Shown here one piece after another: positions 63,915-64,000 of a DNA stretch of 64,000 bases. The notes beneath the pieces were generated by a model. It was not told the origin of the DNA. It ran no database searches and was given only the letters and a program-made list of their open reading frames with translations. The DNA is from Prevotella dentasini JCM 15908 (GTDB lineage: Bacteria; Bacteroidota; Bacteroidia; Bacteroidales; Bacteroidaceae), in assembly GCF_000614065.1 (NCBI RefSeq), contig NZ_BAKG01000013.1, forward strand, positions 25,452 through 89,451. The letters are read 5' to 3'. Both the position numbers and the translations under genes were made by a program. How positions within the stretch are numbered: position 1 is the stretch's first letter; the number at the start of each line of letters is the position of its first letter.

Positions 63915-64000
63915 CGGGCAGTCGAAAAGCCGTTTGCGGCAAGCGGAAAATTTATATACGGCAAGCGAAAAAATTATATACGGTTAGCGGAAAATTTATA
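63915..64000. repeat. 22-bp-period tandem array running off the window
   Basis: CGGCAAGCG-like units start at 63915 (CGGGCAGTCG), 63937, 63959 and 63981 (CGGTTAGCG), exactly 22 bp apart, with AAAATTTATATA linkers in the last three. The array continues beyond the end of the window. Confidence 0.85.

Overview
The window looks like a chromosome piece from a Bacteroidales bacterium, most likely Prevotellaceae. The reasons are the many TAnnTTTG (-7) promoter elements, the moxR/bat aerotolerance operon, a six-domain ribosomal protein S1, a TamB and an Na+-NQR operon of Bacteroidetes type, and a CTnDOT-like mobilizable island. No rRNA, tRNA or CRISPR array was recognised.

Layout. 1-8.7 kb is housekeeping: lipid kinase (cut by the window edge), trmN6, lon, tgt, an LptF/LptG-type permease and a DEAD-box helicase. 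About 8.85-27.8 kb is an integrative mobilizable element: two tyrosine recombinases, cargo, two HTH proteins, a VirE-like ATPase, a Toprim primase, a DUF3408 protein, an oriT-like hairpin region, and MobC/MobB. 28-34 kb carries a lipoprotein, NAD synthetase, an Smr protein and queA. 34.3-43.4 kb is a PAP2 gene and the bat operon. 44-50 kb has rpsP, a glycosyltransferase, aroE, menG, purC and phoH. 50-58 kb has a DUF5715-like protein, rpsA and tamB. 58-63.8 kb is nqrABCDEF.

The most interesting part is the cargo at 12.2-21.5 kb. A minus-strand operon encodes a double-glycine Cys-rich peptide precursor, a radical SAM/SPASM maturase, an outer-membrane beta-barrel, a C39-peptidase ABC exporter and a very short HlyD-like adaptor: a ribosomal peptide (RiPP/bacteriocin) pathway. 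Next to it are a GNAT enzyme resembling LuxI/FeeM acyl-transferring synthases, a PAS-like/LuxR-type regulator and a ThiF/E1-like adenylating enzyme. The palindrome TACACAAAAGTGTA (or its reverse complement, or a one-mismatch form) lies exactly 34 bp, centre to centre, from a -7 element at three promoters: peptide operon, GNAT and ThiF-like gene. Two of the three also carry a second box exactly 39 bp further upstream. This is the geometry of a LuxR-type activator regulon, and suggests a self-signalling, mobile peptide system in a phylum not known for LuxI/LuxR signalling.

Two other signals span the window. (1) Nine conserved genes outside the island (lptF/G, DEAD helicase, nadE, PAP2, a bat-operon protein, moxR, rpsP, glycosyltransferase, purC) are each broken by one missing base, always repairable by lengthening a short same-base run by one; the island shows none. 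This points to deletion errors in the sequence rather than real pseudogenes. (2) Three intergenic regions hold degenerate tandem arrays with different units but the same 22-bp period, and a fourth holds four palindromes at a 24-bp period.
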